Notes: a model not told the origin generated them from the letters alone. A stretch of DNA of 16,364 nt from an uncultured Collinsella sp. (GCA_902464485.1 CABQJJ010000035.1:1-16364); one strand, 5' to 3'; positions 6,620 to 13,342 are shown, numbered from the stretch's first letter. Made by a program: numbers and translations.

Positions 6620-7531
6620 ATGTCCGAGAACGAAGAGATCATGAACGAGACCGAGAACGAGACCATGGCTGCCGAGGTCGAGGCAGTCGAGACCGTGGAG
6701 ACCGAAGCTGCCGAGGTTGAGGCTGCTGACGAGGTTTCCGCCGAGGAGGAGGCCGAGGTTGTCGAGGCCGCCGTTGATTACGATGACGAAGAGCTGATGG
6801 ACAAGATGCAGAAGGCCGCCCGCCTGCTGCGTAGCCGTCGCTTTGCTATTTCCAAGGAGGAGGAGGCCAAGGCCGAGCGTATGGCGAACATCGAGCGCGC
6901 CATCAAGCTTCTTGACCTCAAGCCCAAGATGGAGCAGAAGGAAATGTCTGACCTGCTGGGCATGCGCCTTCGTGAGCTCGATGGCCTGATGGCCGAGGCC
7001 GAGGCTGCCGATCTGGTCGGCCGCATCGACGACGCCGAGGGCGATATGCGCAAGATTGTCGTCTTCGCTGCCGAGGATGCCGCTGAGGGCCTGGTCGAGC
7101 TTGCCAACAAGAAGGAGAAGCTCCTGCCCGAGCTTTCTTACGAGGAGGCCACCGAGCTGATGGCCGCTCTCGATAAGGTCATCGCTCCGCTCGTCGCCAT
7201 GGGCCTGGACGAGGACCGCGGTCCTCGCGGCGGTCGTGACGATCGCGGTGGCCGTGGCGGCGACCGTGGCGGTCGCGGCGGCTTTGGCGATCGCGGTGGC
7301 CGTGGCGGCGACCGTGGCGGTCGCGGTGGCGATCGCGGTGGCCGTGGCGGCTTTGGTGACCGTGGCGGCGACCGTGGCGGTCGCGGCGGCTTTGGCGGCA
7401 ACCGTGGTGGCTATGGCGACCGCGGCGGCAACCGTGGCGGCTTTGGCGGCAACCGTGGTAACGACCGCGGCGGTCGCGGTGGCGATCGTGGCGGCCGCAA
7501 CGGCGGCGGCTTCCGCGGTAACCGCTTCTAA
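6620..7531 (+). CDS. Acidic / winged-helix-like / RGG-repeat protein of unknown function
   Basis: 303 residues from ATG 6620 (AAGGAG four bases upstream). There are three parts. Residues 1-60 are very acidic and rich in Glu, Ala and Val. Residues about 60-195 are helical; IERAIKLLDLKPKMEQKEMSDLLGM followed by LRELDGLMAEAEAADLV and MRKIVVFA resembles a MarR-like winged helix. Residues 198-303 are a low-complexity tail with about 20 RGG triplets interspersed with D, F, N and Y. RGG tails bind RNA and promote condensates in eukaryotic proteins, and some bacterial RNA helicases carry similar tails, but no helicase motifs are present here. A nucleic-acid-binding role is likely by inference. I cannot name the family precisely. 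A structured leader precedes it and element B follows. Confidence 0.85.
   Translation: MSENEEIMNETENETMAAEVEAVETVETEAAEVEAADEVSAEEEAEVVEAAVDYDDEELMDKMQKAARLLRSRRFAISKEEEAKAERMANIERAIKLLDLKPKMEQKEMSDLLGMRLRELDGLMAEAEAADLVGRIDDAEGDMRKIVVFAAEDAAEGLVELANKKEKLLPELSYEEATELMAALDKVIAPLVAMGLDEDRGPRGGRDDRGGRGGDRGGRGGFGDRGGRGGDRGGRGGDRGGRGGFGDRGGDRGGRGGFGGNRGGYGDRGGNRGGFGGNRGNDRGGRGGDRGGRNGGGFRGNRF
7241..7527 (+). repeat. In-frame minisatellite encoding the RGG tail
   Basis: A unit starting gatcgcggtggccgtggcgg recurs at 7241, 7289 and 7331 (spacings 48 and 42, both multiples of three). Degenerate versions continue to 7527. The tail is thus built from recombining GC-rich repeats and probably varies in length between strains without shifting frame. 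Confidence 0.8.
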
Positions 7532-7535
7532 TTGG

Positions 7536-7683
7536 GTTACGCGGTTTTACCAAACCGCGTAACGGCTCGACGCTGCAAACCCGCCAGAGCGGCAATCTGC
7601 CTTTCAACTTCGGCGGCATGACCAGAAGGTCAATGCCGCCTCGTTTCAAGGCACCTTGCTCGCTCTGGCGGGTTTTCGCTGTC
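7536..7683 (+). ncRNA. Structured intergenic RNA-like element, copy B
   Basis: About 148 nt, again starting four bases after a stop codon. Hairpin GTTACGCGGTTT/AAACCGCGTAAC has loop TACC (7536-7563), then GACGCTGC. The outer stem pairs AAACCCGCCAGAGC (7577-7590) with GCTCTGGCGGGTTT (7662-7675), continuing as GCAA/TTGC. The inner hairpin GGCGGCAT/ATGCCGCC (7612-7640) is capped by GACC-AGAA-GGTC with the same extra A on its 3' side. It ends with CGCTGTC. Blocks CAATCTG, TTCAA, TTCG, TTTCA and CACCTT match copy A in order and spacing. All three stems differ from copy A while remaining fully paired, which is direct covariation evidence. Confidence 0.62.
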
Positions 7684-7713
7684 GGTACCAAAACATCGGC
7701 GTTGCCTTGATCA

Positions 7714-7738
7714 AAACCTGCCAAAAAGGGACAGGTTT
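7714..7738. repeat. Small palindrome, REP-like
   Basis: AAACCTG, CC-aaaaa-GG core, CAGGTTT, with the phrase GGGACAGGTTT. It lies between element B and two larger hairpins. The GGGAC phrase also occurs in the palindrome after element A, hinting at a dispersed repeat family. Confidence 0.35.
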
Positions 7739-7779
7739 ATTTTGGTCGGTTTTATCTGGGCAAACGTGGCCGTCTATCG

Positions 7780-7845
7780 CTATGTAGTCGTTGGAAGCGT
7801 TCTTGTTTGACTAGTCGTTTAAGAACGTCCCCAACGACTACATAG
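7780..7845. repeat. 66-nt hairpin element, first of a tandem pair
   Basis: The outer 15-bp perfect stem is CTATGTAGTCGTTGG/CCAACGACTACATAG. A 3x3 internal loop (aag/tcc) and inner stem CGTTCTT/AAGAACG follow, closing a 16-base loop containing palindromic GACTAGTC. It lies between the convergent RGG-protein gene and pdxT. It has no U-run on either strand, so it is not a classical terminator. Confidence 0.7.
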
Positions 7846-7846
7846 A

Positions 7847-7914
7847 ACGAGAGTGGATAATCTCCCGGTTTGAGTCTGCATTCAAGCTCAAAGGGGGAGA
7901 TTATCCACTCTCGT
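7847..7914. repeat. 68-nt hairpin element, second of a tandem pair
   Basis: The outer 20-bp perfect stem begins ACGAGAGTGGATAATC and its complement ends at 7914. A gg/gg internal loop, inner stem TTTGAG/CTCAAA and a 12-base loop follow. It starts one base after the preceding hairpin and has the same build (long stem, symmetric internal loop, 6-7-bp inner stem) with unrelated sequence. There is no U-run. The sequence to pdxT (7915-7953) holds nothing else I recognise. Confidence 0.7.
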
Positions 7915-7953
7915 ACGTTATGTGTCCGAAATCCACGTTCGTTTGTTTTCTGC

Positions 7954-8541
7954 CTACATTTGGAGGAAGAGCTCGTGGAGGCGGGCGTCGTCGTCGAGCT
8001 CGGGGTGGAAGGTGACGCCGAGCTGGTTGCCTTGGCGGGCGGCGACGATGCGGCCGTCGACTTCGGCTAGGGCCTCAGTGTCGCCGAGCACTTCGACGAT
8101 GCGGGGCGCGCGGATAAACGTCAGCGGCACTTCACCGTCGATGCCGGCTACCTGCCCCTTGGTTCGAAAGCTGCCGAGCTGTCTGCCATAGGCATTGCGC
8201 TCAACGAGCGCATCCATGGTTGCCAGGCGCGGCGTCCCCTTATCGTCGTGGGCGGCAAGGTCGCGCGCCAACAGAATCAAGCCGGCGCAGGTGCCCAGGA
8301 CGGGCATGCCTTCAGCGATACGGGCACGAAGCTCATCGAGCATGCCCAACTCATCAAGCAGCTTGCCCTGAACGGTGGACTCGCCGCCGGGGAGGACCAG
8401 ACGGTCAAAGTTCTGCCGCAAGTCGGCCGCATGCCTCAGCTCAATATAGTGTGCGCCCAGCTCAGCTAATCTTGCCTCGTGCTCGGCAAAAGCGCCTTGG
8501 ACCGCCAGCACGGCGACCGTTTGGTCTGCATAATCGCTCAT
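7954..8541 (-). CDS. pdxT: Pyridoxal 5'-phosphate synthase glutaminase subunit PdxT
   Basis: 195 residues, class I glutamine amidotransferase. It hydrolyses glutamine and channels ammonia to PdxS in the cytoplasmic PLP synthase complex. The triad is visible: Cys85 in GTCAGL, His179 and Glu181 in TFHPEL. The PdxT-typical GGEST lies at 52-56, AVQGAFAEH near the N-terminus and IRAPRI at 143-148. ATG 8541 has AGGA seven bases upstream. It follows pdxS by 20 bases in the same direction, so the two form an operon, as is usual for the DXP-independent B6 pathway. Confidence 0.97.
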   Translation of the reverse strand: MSDYADQTVAVLAVQGAFAEHEARLAELGAHYIELRHAADLRQNFDRLVLPGGESTVQGKLLDELGMLDELRARIAEGMPVLGTCAGLILLARDLAAHDDKGTPRLATMDALVERNAYGRQLGSFRTKGQVAGIDGEVPLTFIRAPRIVEVLGDTEALAEVDGRIVAARQGNQLGVTFHPELDDDARLHELFLQM

Positions 8542-8561
8542 GTGCGATCCTTTCTGCCGGA

Positions 8562-9452
8562 CTAGCGCCCGCGCTCCTCCATGATAATTTCGATCTCGTT
8601 AGCGTTGATGCCCACCATAGCCTCGCCTAGGTCCTCCGAAAGCTCGGCGATGAGTTTGGCATCGGTGAAGTTTGCCACAGCCTTGACGATGGCGGCGGCG
8701 CGCTTGGCAGGGTCGCCGCTCTTAAAGATGCCCGAGCCGACAAAGACGCCCTCGGCGCCCAGCTGCATCATCAGCGCGGCGTCGGCGGGGGTCGCTACGC
8801 CGCCGGCGGCAAAGTTCACCACGGGAAGCTTGCCCGTGGCATGGACCTCGCGCACCAGCTCGACCGGAACCTGCAGTTGCTTGGCTGCCTCAAAGAGCTC
8901 ATCGTCGCGCAGGGCAACAACGTCGCGGATTTGCTTTTGGATCTTGCGCATGTGACGCACAGCCTGAACGACGTCGCCCGTGCCCGGCTCGCCCTTGGTG
9001 CGAATCATCGTGGCGCCCTCGGCAACGCGGCGCAGTGCCTCGCCCAGGTCGCGGGCACCGCAGACAAACGGCACGTCAAACTGGGTTTTATCGATGTGAT
9101 AGACATCATCGGCAGGGGAGAGGACCTCGGACTCATCGATGTAGTCGATCTCGATGGCCTGCAGGACCTGCGCCTCGACAATGTGACCGATGCGGCACTT
9201 GGCCATAACAGGGATGGAGACGGCCTCCTGGATGCCCTTGATCATCTTGGGGTCGCTCATGCGTGACACACCGCCTGCGGCACGGATATCGGCCGGGATG
9301 CGCTCGAGTGCCATGACGGCGCAGGCGCCTGCTTCTTCGGCGATGCGTGCCTGCTCGGGCGTGGTGACGTCCATGATGACGCCTCCCTTGAGCATCTGCG
9401 CGAGCTCGCGATTGAGTTTGACGCGATCGGCCTTGCTGGTCTGTTCTGCCAT
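8562..9452 (-). CDS. pdxS: Pyridoxal 5'-phosphate synthase subunit PdxS
   Basis: 296 residues from ATG 9452 (GGGAG five bases upstream); a longer frame to 9494 lacks a ribosome binding site. A TIM-barrel synthase that condenses ribose 5-phosphate (or ribulose 5-phosphate), glyceraldehyde 3-phosphate and PdxT-derived ammonia to PLP. Key residues match the family: Asp28 (IMDVT), Lys85 (PVMAKCRIGH) and Lys153 (RTKGEPGTG). These are offset by four from B. subtilis D24, K81 and K149 (numbers recalled). NFAAGGVATPADAA and EGVFVGSGIFKS form the phosphate-binding end. It is the first gene of the pdxST operon, divergent from the regulator pdxR. Confidence 0.98.
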   Translation of the reverse strand: MAEQTSKADRVKLNRELAQMLKGGVIMDVTTPEQARIAEEAGACAVMALERIPADIRAAGGVSRMSDPKMIKGIQEAVSIPVMAKCRIGHIVEAQVLQAIEIDYIDESEVLSPADDVYHIDKTQFDVPFVCGARDLGEALRRVAEGATMIRTKGEPGTGDVVQAVRHMRKIQKQIRDVVALRDDELFEAAKQLQVPVELVREVHATGKLPVVNFAAGGVATPADAALMMQLGAEGVFVGSGIFKSGDPAKRAAAIVKAVANFTDAKLIAELSEDLGEAMVGINANEIEIIMEERGR

Positions 9453-9540
9453 GGTTGCTCCCTTGGTTGGCATGTGCATTGCTTGACGGAACATCCTATC
9501 GGGGAGCTGGGTATGGCGAAATACTCAGTTTTCGAGATAA

Positions 9541-9586
9541 TAACAAGGTCAGACTAATACCAGATTGAATGGCTTAATAAGGTCAG
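9541..9586 (+). promoter_or_regulatory. Putative PdxR operator: repeated TAAYAAGGTCAG with a middle TAATACCAG
   Basis: TAACAAGGTCAG (9541-9552) and TAATAAGGTCAG (9575-9586) are direct repeats 34 bases apart. TAATACCAG (9555-9563) lies between them. They sit just upstream of the pdxR start in the pdxR-pdxS intergenic region. Direct-repeat sites are the usual mode for MocR/PdxR proteins. The downstream copy overlaps the pdxR ribosome binding region, so binding could repress pdxR while activating pdxST. Confidence 0.55.
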
Positions 9587-9597
9587 GTGATAGGCTC

Positions 9598-11037
9598 ATG
9601 CTTGACTATAATTTGGAAAAACGCGGCGGAGCATCGCTCTATGAGTATGTTTACCAGCAAATTCGAGATGATATCGTTGCTGGACGCATTGCGGCGGGGG
9701 AGCATCTTCCGTCTAAGCGTGCCTTTGCCAGTCATCTGGGAATCAGTGTCATTACCATCGAGAATGCATATAGCCAGTTACTTGCCGAGGGCTATATTTG
9801 CTCAATGCCGCGTCGTGGCTACTACGCTTGCGAGCTTCCGGATGCACCGGTTTTTGCTTCGGCTGCGGAGGGCATCGACCGAGATGCCGTCTCTGCGGGT
9901 CTCAGTGCGCATGGTGTCAACGGACAGGTCGAGCAATTCGACGCGCTCTCTCCTTCCGCTTTGGAGGCGGCGCGGCTTTGGCAAAGCGCGCTACGGGCGA
10001 CGCTGGCATCCGAAGACGAACGCGAAATCTTTTCGACCGCGCCGGCACAGGGCACCGCTCGGCTGCGACGCGCAATTGCTCACCATCTGCGTGGGACGAG
10101 GGGCATGAATGTCGATCCCGACAACATTGTTATCGGCGCGGGCGCCCAGCTGCTCGATACCATGTTGGTTCAGTTGCTTGGCGCGGACAAGGTGTATGCC
10201 GTCGAGGATCCAGGCTATTTGCGCTTGACGCGCATCTATCAGGCCATGGGTTGCGAAGTGCGGCATGTCCCGTTGGATGCTGAGGGCGTGGACTTGAGCG
10301 CGCTGCAGAAAACCGGGACCGATGTTCTTCACCTGATGCCGTCTCATCAGTATCCGACCGGCCTGGTAACGAGCATTGCGCGTCGCTATGCCCTGCTGAG
10401 CTGGGCCGCCGAGCAACCAGGTCGGTATCTCATCGAAGATGACTTTGATTGTGAGTTTCGCCTTGCCGGCAAGCCGATTCCCGCGCTCGCGTCGATCGAT
10501 GCCGCCCAGTCGGTTATCTACACCAACACGTTTTCGAAGAGCCTGTCGTCGGCGTTGCGTCTAGCGTACATGGTGTTGCCCGACCAGCTAATGGAGCGGT
10601 TTAGGCGCAACCTTGGTTTCTACGCCTCGTCGGTGAGTTCTGTTGACCAGGTTGCTTTGGCGCGTTTGCTGGAATCGGGTGATTACGAGCGACATGTGAA
10701 CCGCGTGCGCGTGCGTGCTCGCGAGGCACGCGATGGCCTGGCGTCGCTTGTACGGAAAGCGTTTCCGGCAGGGGAGGTCTCGATCGAGCATGCAGACGCG
10801 GGCCTTTACTGCGCCGTGGTTGCGGAGCGTGGAACGGGCGGAAGCTCTTTTGCGCAGGCTCTCACGCGCTCGAGCATCCCTTTTGTCGATATCAGTGACT
10901 GTTATTGGTGTGCTGATGGCGCATCTGTCCCTGAAAACTCAACTCAAATTCTTGTCCAGTATGACGATCTGAGTCCAAAAGTGCTTAACACCTTGGAAGT
11001 ACAGCTCATGGGGGCACTCTGCAATCTAAGTGAGTAG
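9598..11037 (+). CDS. pdxR: PdxR, MocR-type (GntR HTH + aminotransferase fold) regulator of PLP synthesis
   Basis: 479 residues from ATG 9598 (AGGTGA eight bases upstream). Residues about 10-78 are a GntR winged helix (ASLYEYVYQQIRDDIVAGRI, LPSKRAFASHLGISVITIENAY, LLAEGYICSMPRRGYY). The rest is a class I aminotransferase-fold domain. The PLP-binding lysine is about residue 314 in TNTFSKSLSSALRLAY, and the cofactor aspartate is in YLIEDDFDCEF. PdxR senses PLP and switches pdxST. The divergent pdxST operon, 145 bases away, makes this assignment strong. The last residues L-S-E and the stop are encoded by repeat R1, which begins inside the gene. The natural C-terminus may have been replaced by the insertion. 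Confidence 0.93.
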   Translation: MLDYNLEKRGGASLYEYVYQQIRDDIVAGRIAAGEHLPSKRAFASHLGISVITIENAYSQLLAEGYICSMPRRGYYACELPDAPVFASAAEGIDRDAVSAGLSAHGVNGQVEQFDALSPSALEAARLWQSALRATLASEDEREIFSTAPAQGTARLRRAIAHHLRGTRGMNVDPDNIVIGAGAQLLDTMLVQLLGADKVYAVEDPGYLRLTRIYQAMGCEVRHVPLDAEGVDLSALQKTGTDVLHLMPSHQYPTGLVTSIARRYALLSWAAEQPGRYLIEDDFDCEFRLAGKPIPALASIDAAQSVIYTNTFSKSLSSALRLAYMVLPDQLMERFRRNLGFYASSVSSVDQVALARLLESGDYERHVNRVRVRAREARDGLASLVRKAFPAGEVSIEHADAGLYCAVVAERGTGGSSFAQALTRSSIPFVDISDCYWCADGASVPENSTQILVQYDDLSPKVLNTLEVQLMGALCNLSE

Positions 11038-11146
11038 ACTTTTGGCACTTTGGCGACCAGGCAGTTTTGTAACAAGCTATCTACCCGCGGTTTTGAAAAG
11101 CAGGATGACCGGCCTGCTCGGGATGTTCAAAAAAGTCTACTCACTT
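11026..11146 (+). repeat. Repeat R1 (121 nt, inverted ends), supplies the pdxR stop
   Basis: It begins CTAAGTGAGTAGACTTTTGG and ends CAAAAAAGTCTACTCACTT; the ends are inverted repeats (AAGTGAGTAGAC/GTCTACTCACTT). The core includes GGCGACCAGGC. It aligns without gaps to R2 (12444-12564) at about 80% identity by hand count. Its first bases CTA AGT GAG TAG are read in frame as L-S-E-stop of pdxR. It could be a MITE-like mobile element or a structured 3' element. Confidence 0.82.
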
Positions 11147-11180
11147 GCCGCGCAAAGCTTCTGCATGCGAAAAAATGGGG

Positions 11181-11242
11181 TTTCAACAGAACTTCGTCCA
11201 ACTCTCGGCAAGCTTTTGGCCAGTTGGGGAGGGCTGTTGAAA
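11181..11242. repeat. Nested inverted repeat upstream of the nuclease-like gene
   Basis: Outer arms TTTCAACAG (11181) and CTGTTGAAA (ending 11242), with inner arms CCAACT and AGTTGG, separated by a loop containing AAGCTT. This is a two-stem structure like the other intergenic hairpins here. The remaining bases of 11147-11327 show no convincing promoter. Confidence 0.45.
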
Positions 11243-11327
11243 ACTTAGCAGTCCGTTCGGCGCCATTTTTGGTGCGTTCGCGCCAATGCGTGACTGGCTG
11301 GGGTGAAATTCGTGTTTTCCTGTGCCT

Positions 11328-12455
11328 ATGAAGGATCTAGTTTGTGACATATCGGCTTTTAGGTATTGGCGTCTGCCCCCTCAGGTCCGCGCTTTGTGTC
11401 CGCCGCTTCCACGGCCGGAAGAAGACCGGCAGCGATATGACCTCGCCCGTAACCCGACGGCTGCGGTTGTGCTCGGCTTTCCCTTGTATACATTGGTTCG
11501 GACGAGAAACAAGCGGACTTGTCCTGCCAGCATTAGGCAGCGGCTCTTTCTTGGTGAGCTTCCCAGGGAATCCGTGCTGGAAACGGAGCATGGATTTTTG
11601 GTTACGTCTCCTCTACTGACGGCATTCATCATGTCGCGACATCTGACGGATCTCCAGCTTCTTTTTGTGTTGGCGGAGATGTGCGGCTTGTTTGCGGTGT
11701 GTGCCCTGCCTGCGGCACTTGAGGCGGAACTTTCGCGTGCAATTGATTCGGGTGCGATTTCGACAACGTTGGGTTGGGTGCGTTGTCCGTCCGAGGGCGG
11801 CACCGCCTCAATTTTATGGCGTCGCGACGCCTTGGTTTTGGGTGGAGACCTTGACCGTTTTTGTTCGGATGTTTGCGGGATGCGTTACGGCAATCGATTT
11901 ATGGCGGTATCACATCTCGTTCCATTGGGTGCCGCATCGCCTTTTGAGGTCGAGGCGTATTTGTTGCTTGGACTACCGCGATCTCTGGGAGGCGAAGGTT
12001 TTTGCGGCATAGAGCTCAATGTCGAAGTGACGTTAAGCACAAGTGCTCGAGCGATTGTGGGAAAGTCCCACATATATATCGACCTACTTCTTTCTTCACC
12101 GGACGGGAAGCGGCAGGTGGCCATTGAATGTCAGGGAAAGGCCTCGCACGGGCGCGCGGGGGATGGCTTGCGTGACGCTGACCGCATGACGGCGCTTCAG
12201 ACCATGGGCTACGACGTGCTTCTCCTGACACACGGACAGATATCCGATGAGGATAGATTCCGCGCGATCGTTAAGGCCGTATGCAGGATGCTCGATGTTG
12301 AATATAGTGATAAAAGCTCGGATGAGCAAAGGGCCGAGGCATTACTCCGATCTGAACTATTCGTTGACTGGACAAAATTGGGAGTAATCGACGAAAAGAT
12401 GCCCGTTAGACACAAAATAGTTCGATTGTGGACGGTTGCGGAACTAAGTGAGTAG
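11328..12455 (+). CDS. Coriobacterial endonuclease-domain protein (DUF559/PD-(D/E)XK-like), function unknown
   Basis: 375 residues from ATG 11328; a GTG at 11322 is equally possible, and neither has a good ribosome binding site. The N-terminal half (FRYWRLPP, GFPLYTLVRTRNKR, IRQRLFLGELP, GFLVTSPLLTAFIMSRHL) looks like the AbiEi/type-IV-antitoxin-like part of lineage-specific hypothetical proteins. After a SPFEVEAYLLLGLPRSLGGEGF segment comes a nuclease-like fold: IYIDL, about 11 residues, VAIECQGKASH, RDADRM and GYDVLLLTHGQ. Asp, Glu, Gln and His fall at DUF559/Vsr-like places (about D252, E267, Q269, H274). Less GC-rich, less polished codon use than its neighbours suggests acquisition. It is flanked by R1 and R2, and R2 encodes its last residues L-S-E. 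A defence or mobile-element role is only a guess. Confidence 0.75.
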   Translation: MKDLVCDISAFRYWRLPPQVRALCPPLPRPEEDRQRYDLARNPTAAVVLGFPLYTLVRTRNKRTCPASIRQRLFLGELPRESVLETEHGFLVTSPLLTAFIMSRHLTDLQLLFVLAEMCGLFAVCALPAALEAELSRAIDSGAISTTLGWVRCPSEGGTASILWRRDALVLGGDLDRFCSDVCGMRYGNRFMAVSHLVPLGAASPFEVEAYLLLGLPRSLGGEGFCGIELNVEVTLSTSARAIVGKSHIYIDLLLSSPDGKRQVAIECQGKASHGRAGDGLRDADRMTALQTMGYDVLLLTHGQISDEDRFRAIVKAVCRMLDVEYSDKSSDEQRAEALLRSELFVDWTKLGVIDEKMPVRHKIVRLWTVAELSE

Positions 12456-12566
12456 ACTTTTGGCTTGATGGCGACCAGGCCGTTTTGCAACAAGTCATTT
12501 ACCTGCGACTTTATAAAGCAATATGGATGGCATGCTCGGCAAGTTCAAAATAGCCTACTCACTTAG
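12444..12566 (+). repeat. Repeat R2 (inverted ends), supplies the nuclease-gene stop
   Basis: Second copy of R1 in the same orientation, 1418 bases downstream. Ends CTAAGTGAGTAG (12444-12455) and CTACTCACTTAG (12555-12566) are perfect 12-bp inverted repeats, followed by TTTTT. Its first four codons give L-S-E-stop of the nuclease-like gene, in the same frame as R1 in pdxR. With the T-run it could also end transcription on the + strand. Confidence 0.82.
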
Positions 12567-12632
12567 TTTTTGACGAGAAACCGATGCCGAAGGCGGTCCT
12601 ATTTCAGGGCGTTTACGAGTTCTCGAGACACG

Positions 12633-12663
12633 AAAAAAGGCCCGAACCATGCGGTCCGGACCT
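12633..12663 (-). terminator. Rho-independent terminator of the rubrerythrin gene
   Basis: On the - strand an 11-bp stem AGGTCCGGACC/GGTTCGGGCCT (two G-U pairs) with loop gcat is followed by TTTTTT. It lies 35 bases after the stop codon. The short palindrome AGAGATTATCTCT (12672-12684) lies between stop and terminator. Confidence 0.85.
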
Positions 12664-12697
12664 TATGAAGCTAGAGATTATCTCTCAGGCTGCTGGC

Positions 12698-13258
12698 TTA
12701 GCCAAAGTAGCGCTTGAGCAGGCCGGCGAAAGCCTTGCCGTGGCGGGCCTCGTCGCGAGCCATCTCGTGCACGGTGTCGTGGATGGCATCGAGGCCGGCG
12801 GCCTTGGCGCGCTTGGCAAGATCGGTCTTGCCGGCGGTGGCGCCGTTCTCGGCCTCAACGCGCATCTCGAGGTTCTTCTTGGTGGAGTCGGTCACGACCT
12901 CGCCCAGGAGCTCAGCGAACTTGGCGGCGTGCTCGGCCTCCTCGTGGGCAGCCTTCTCCCAGTACAGGCCGATCTCGGGATAACCCTCGCGATGAGCGAC
13001 GCGAGCCATGGCCAGGTACATACCGACCTCAGAGCACTCGCCCTCAAAGTTGGCGCGCAGATCGGCAACGATGTCCTCGGAGACGCCCTCCATCTTGGCG
13101 ACGCCCACGACGTGCTCGGCAGCCCACTCGAGCTGACCGTCCTCCTGCTTCAGGAAACGAGAACCGGGAACGCCGCACTGGGGGCACTTGAAGTCCTCGG
13201 GCAGCTGGTCGCCGTCGAACTCTTCCACATAACCGCAAACGGGGCAAACAAACTTCAT
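12698..13258 (-). CDS. Reverse rubrerythrin (N-terminal rubredoxin, C-terminal di-iron domain)
   Basis: 186 residues from ATG 13258 (AGGA eight bases upstream). It reduces hydrogen peroxide to water using electrons passed from its rubredoxin iron to a di-iron centre, which is an oxidative-stress defence of strict anaerobes. Residues 1-35 carry the rubredoxin cysteines (CPVC at 5-8, CPQC at 25-28). Residues about 45-186 are ferritin-like with ligand-bearing helices ANFEGECSEVGMY, KAAHEEAEHAAKF, NLEMRVEAEN and HEMARDEARHGKAF. This order is the reverse of classical rubrerythrin and matches revRbr of clostridia. It is monocistronic, with its own terminator and a leader containing a hairpin. A role as peroxide-induced NAD(P)H peroxidase is inferred. 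Confidence 0.95.
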   Translation of the reverse strand: MKFVCPVCGYVEEFDGDQLPEDFKCPQCGVPGSRFLKQEDGQLEWAAEHVVGVAKMEGVSEDIVADLRANFEGECSEVGMYLAMARVAHREGYPEIGLYWEKAAHEEAEHAAKFAELLGEVVTDSTKKNLEMRVEAENGATAGKTDLAKRAKAAGLDAIHDTVHEMARDEARHGKAFAGLLKRYFG

Positions 13259-13293
13259 GATTCGATCCTTTCGATCGATGGCGATGGTGCGCT

Positions 13294-13324
13294 CGTCCGG
13301 TCCCGTAAGGGCCCTCTCCGGACG
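13294..13324 (-). promoter_or_regulatory. 5'UTR hairpin of the rubrerythrin gene
   Basis: CGTCCGG and CCGGACG pair around an inner GGG/CCC-rich core, 36 bases before the start codon. It may stabilise the mRNA or attenuate it. There is no U-run. Confidence 0.4.
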
Positions 13325-13342
13325 TGCGTCTTGACGGGTTCT

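Noticed and set aside
7241..7527. Possible CRISPR-like repeat array
   Set aside because: Repeats are in-frame coding units without unique spacers.
7179..7724. - strand frame rich in Arg, His and Gly opposite the RGG tail
   Set aside because: Low-complexity complement of the RGG repeats, running through element B; no start signal.
7780..7914. Calling the tandem hairpins classical terminators
   Set aside because: Neither strand shows a U-run after the stems.
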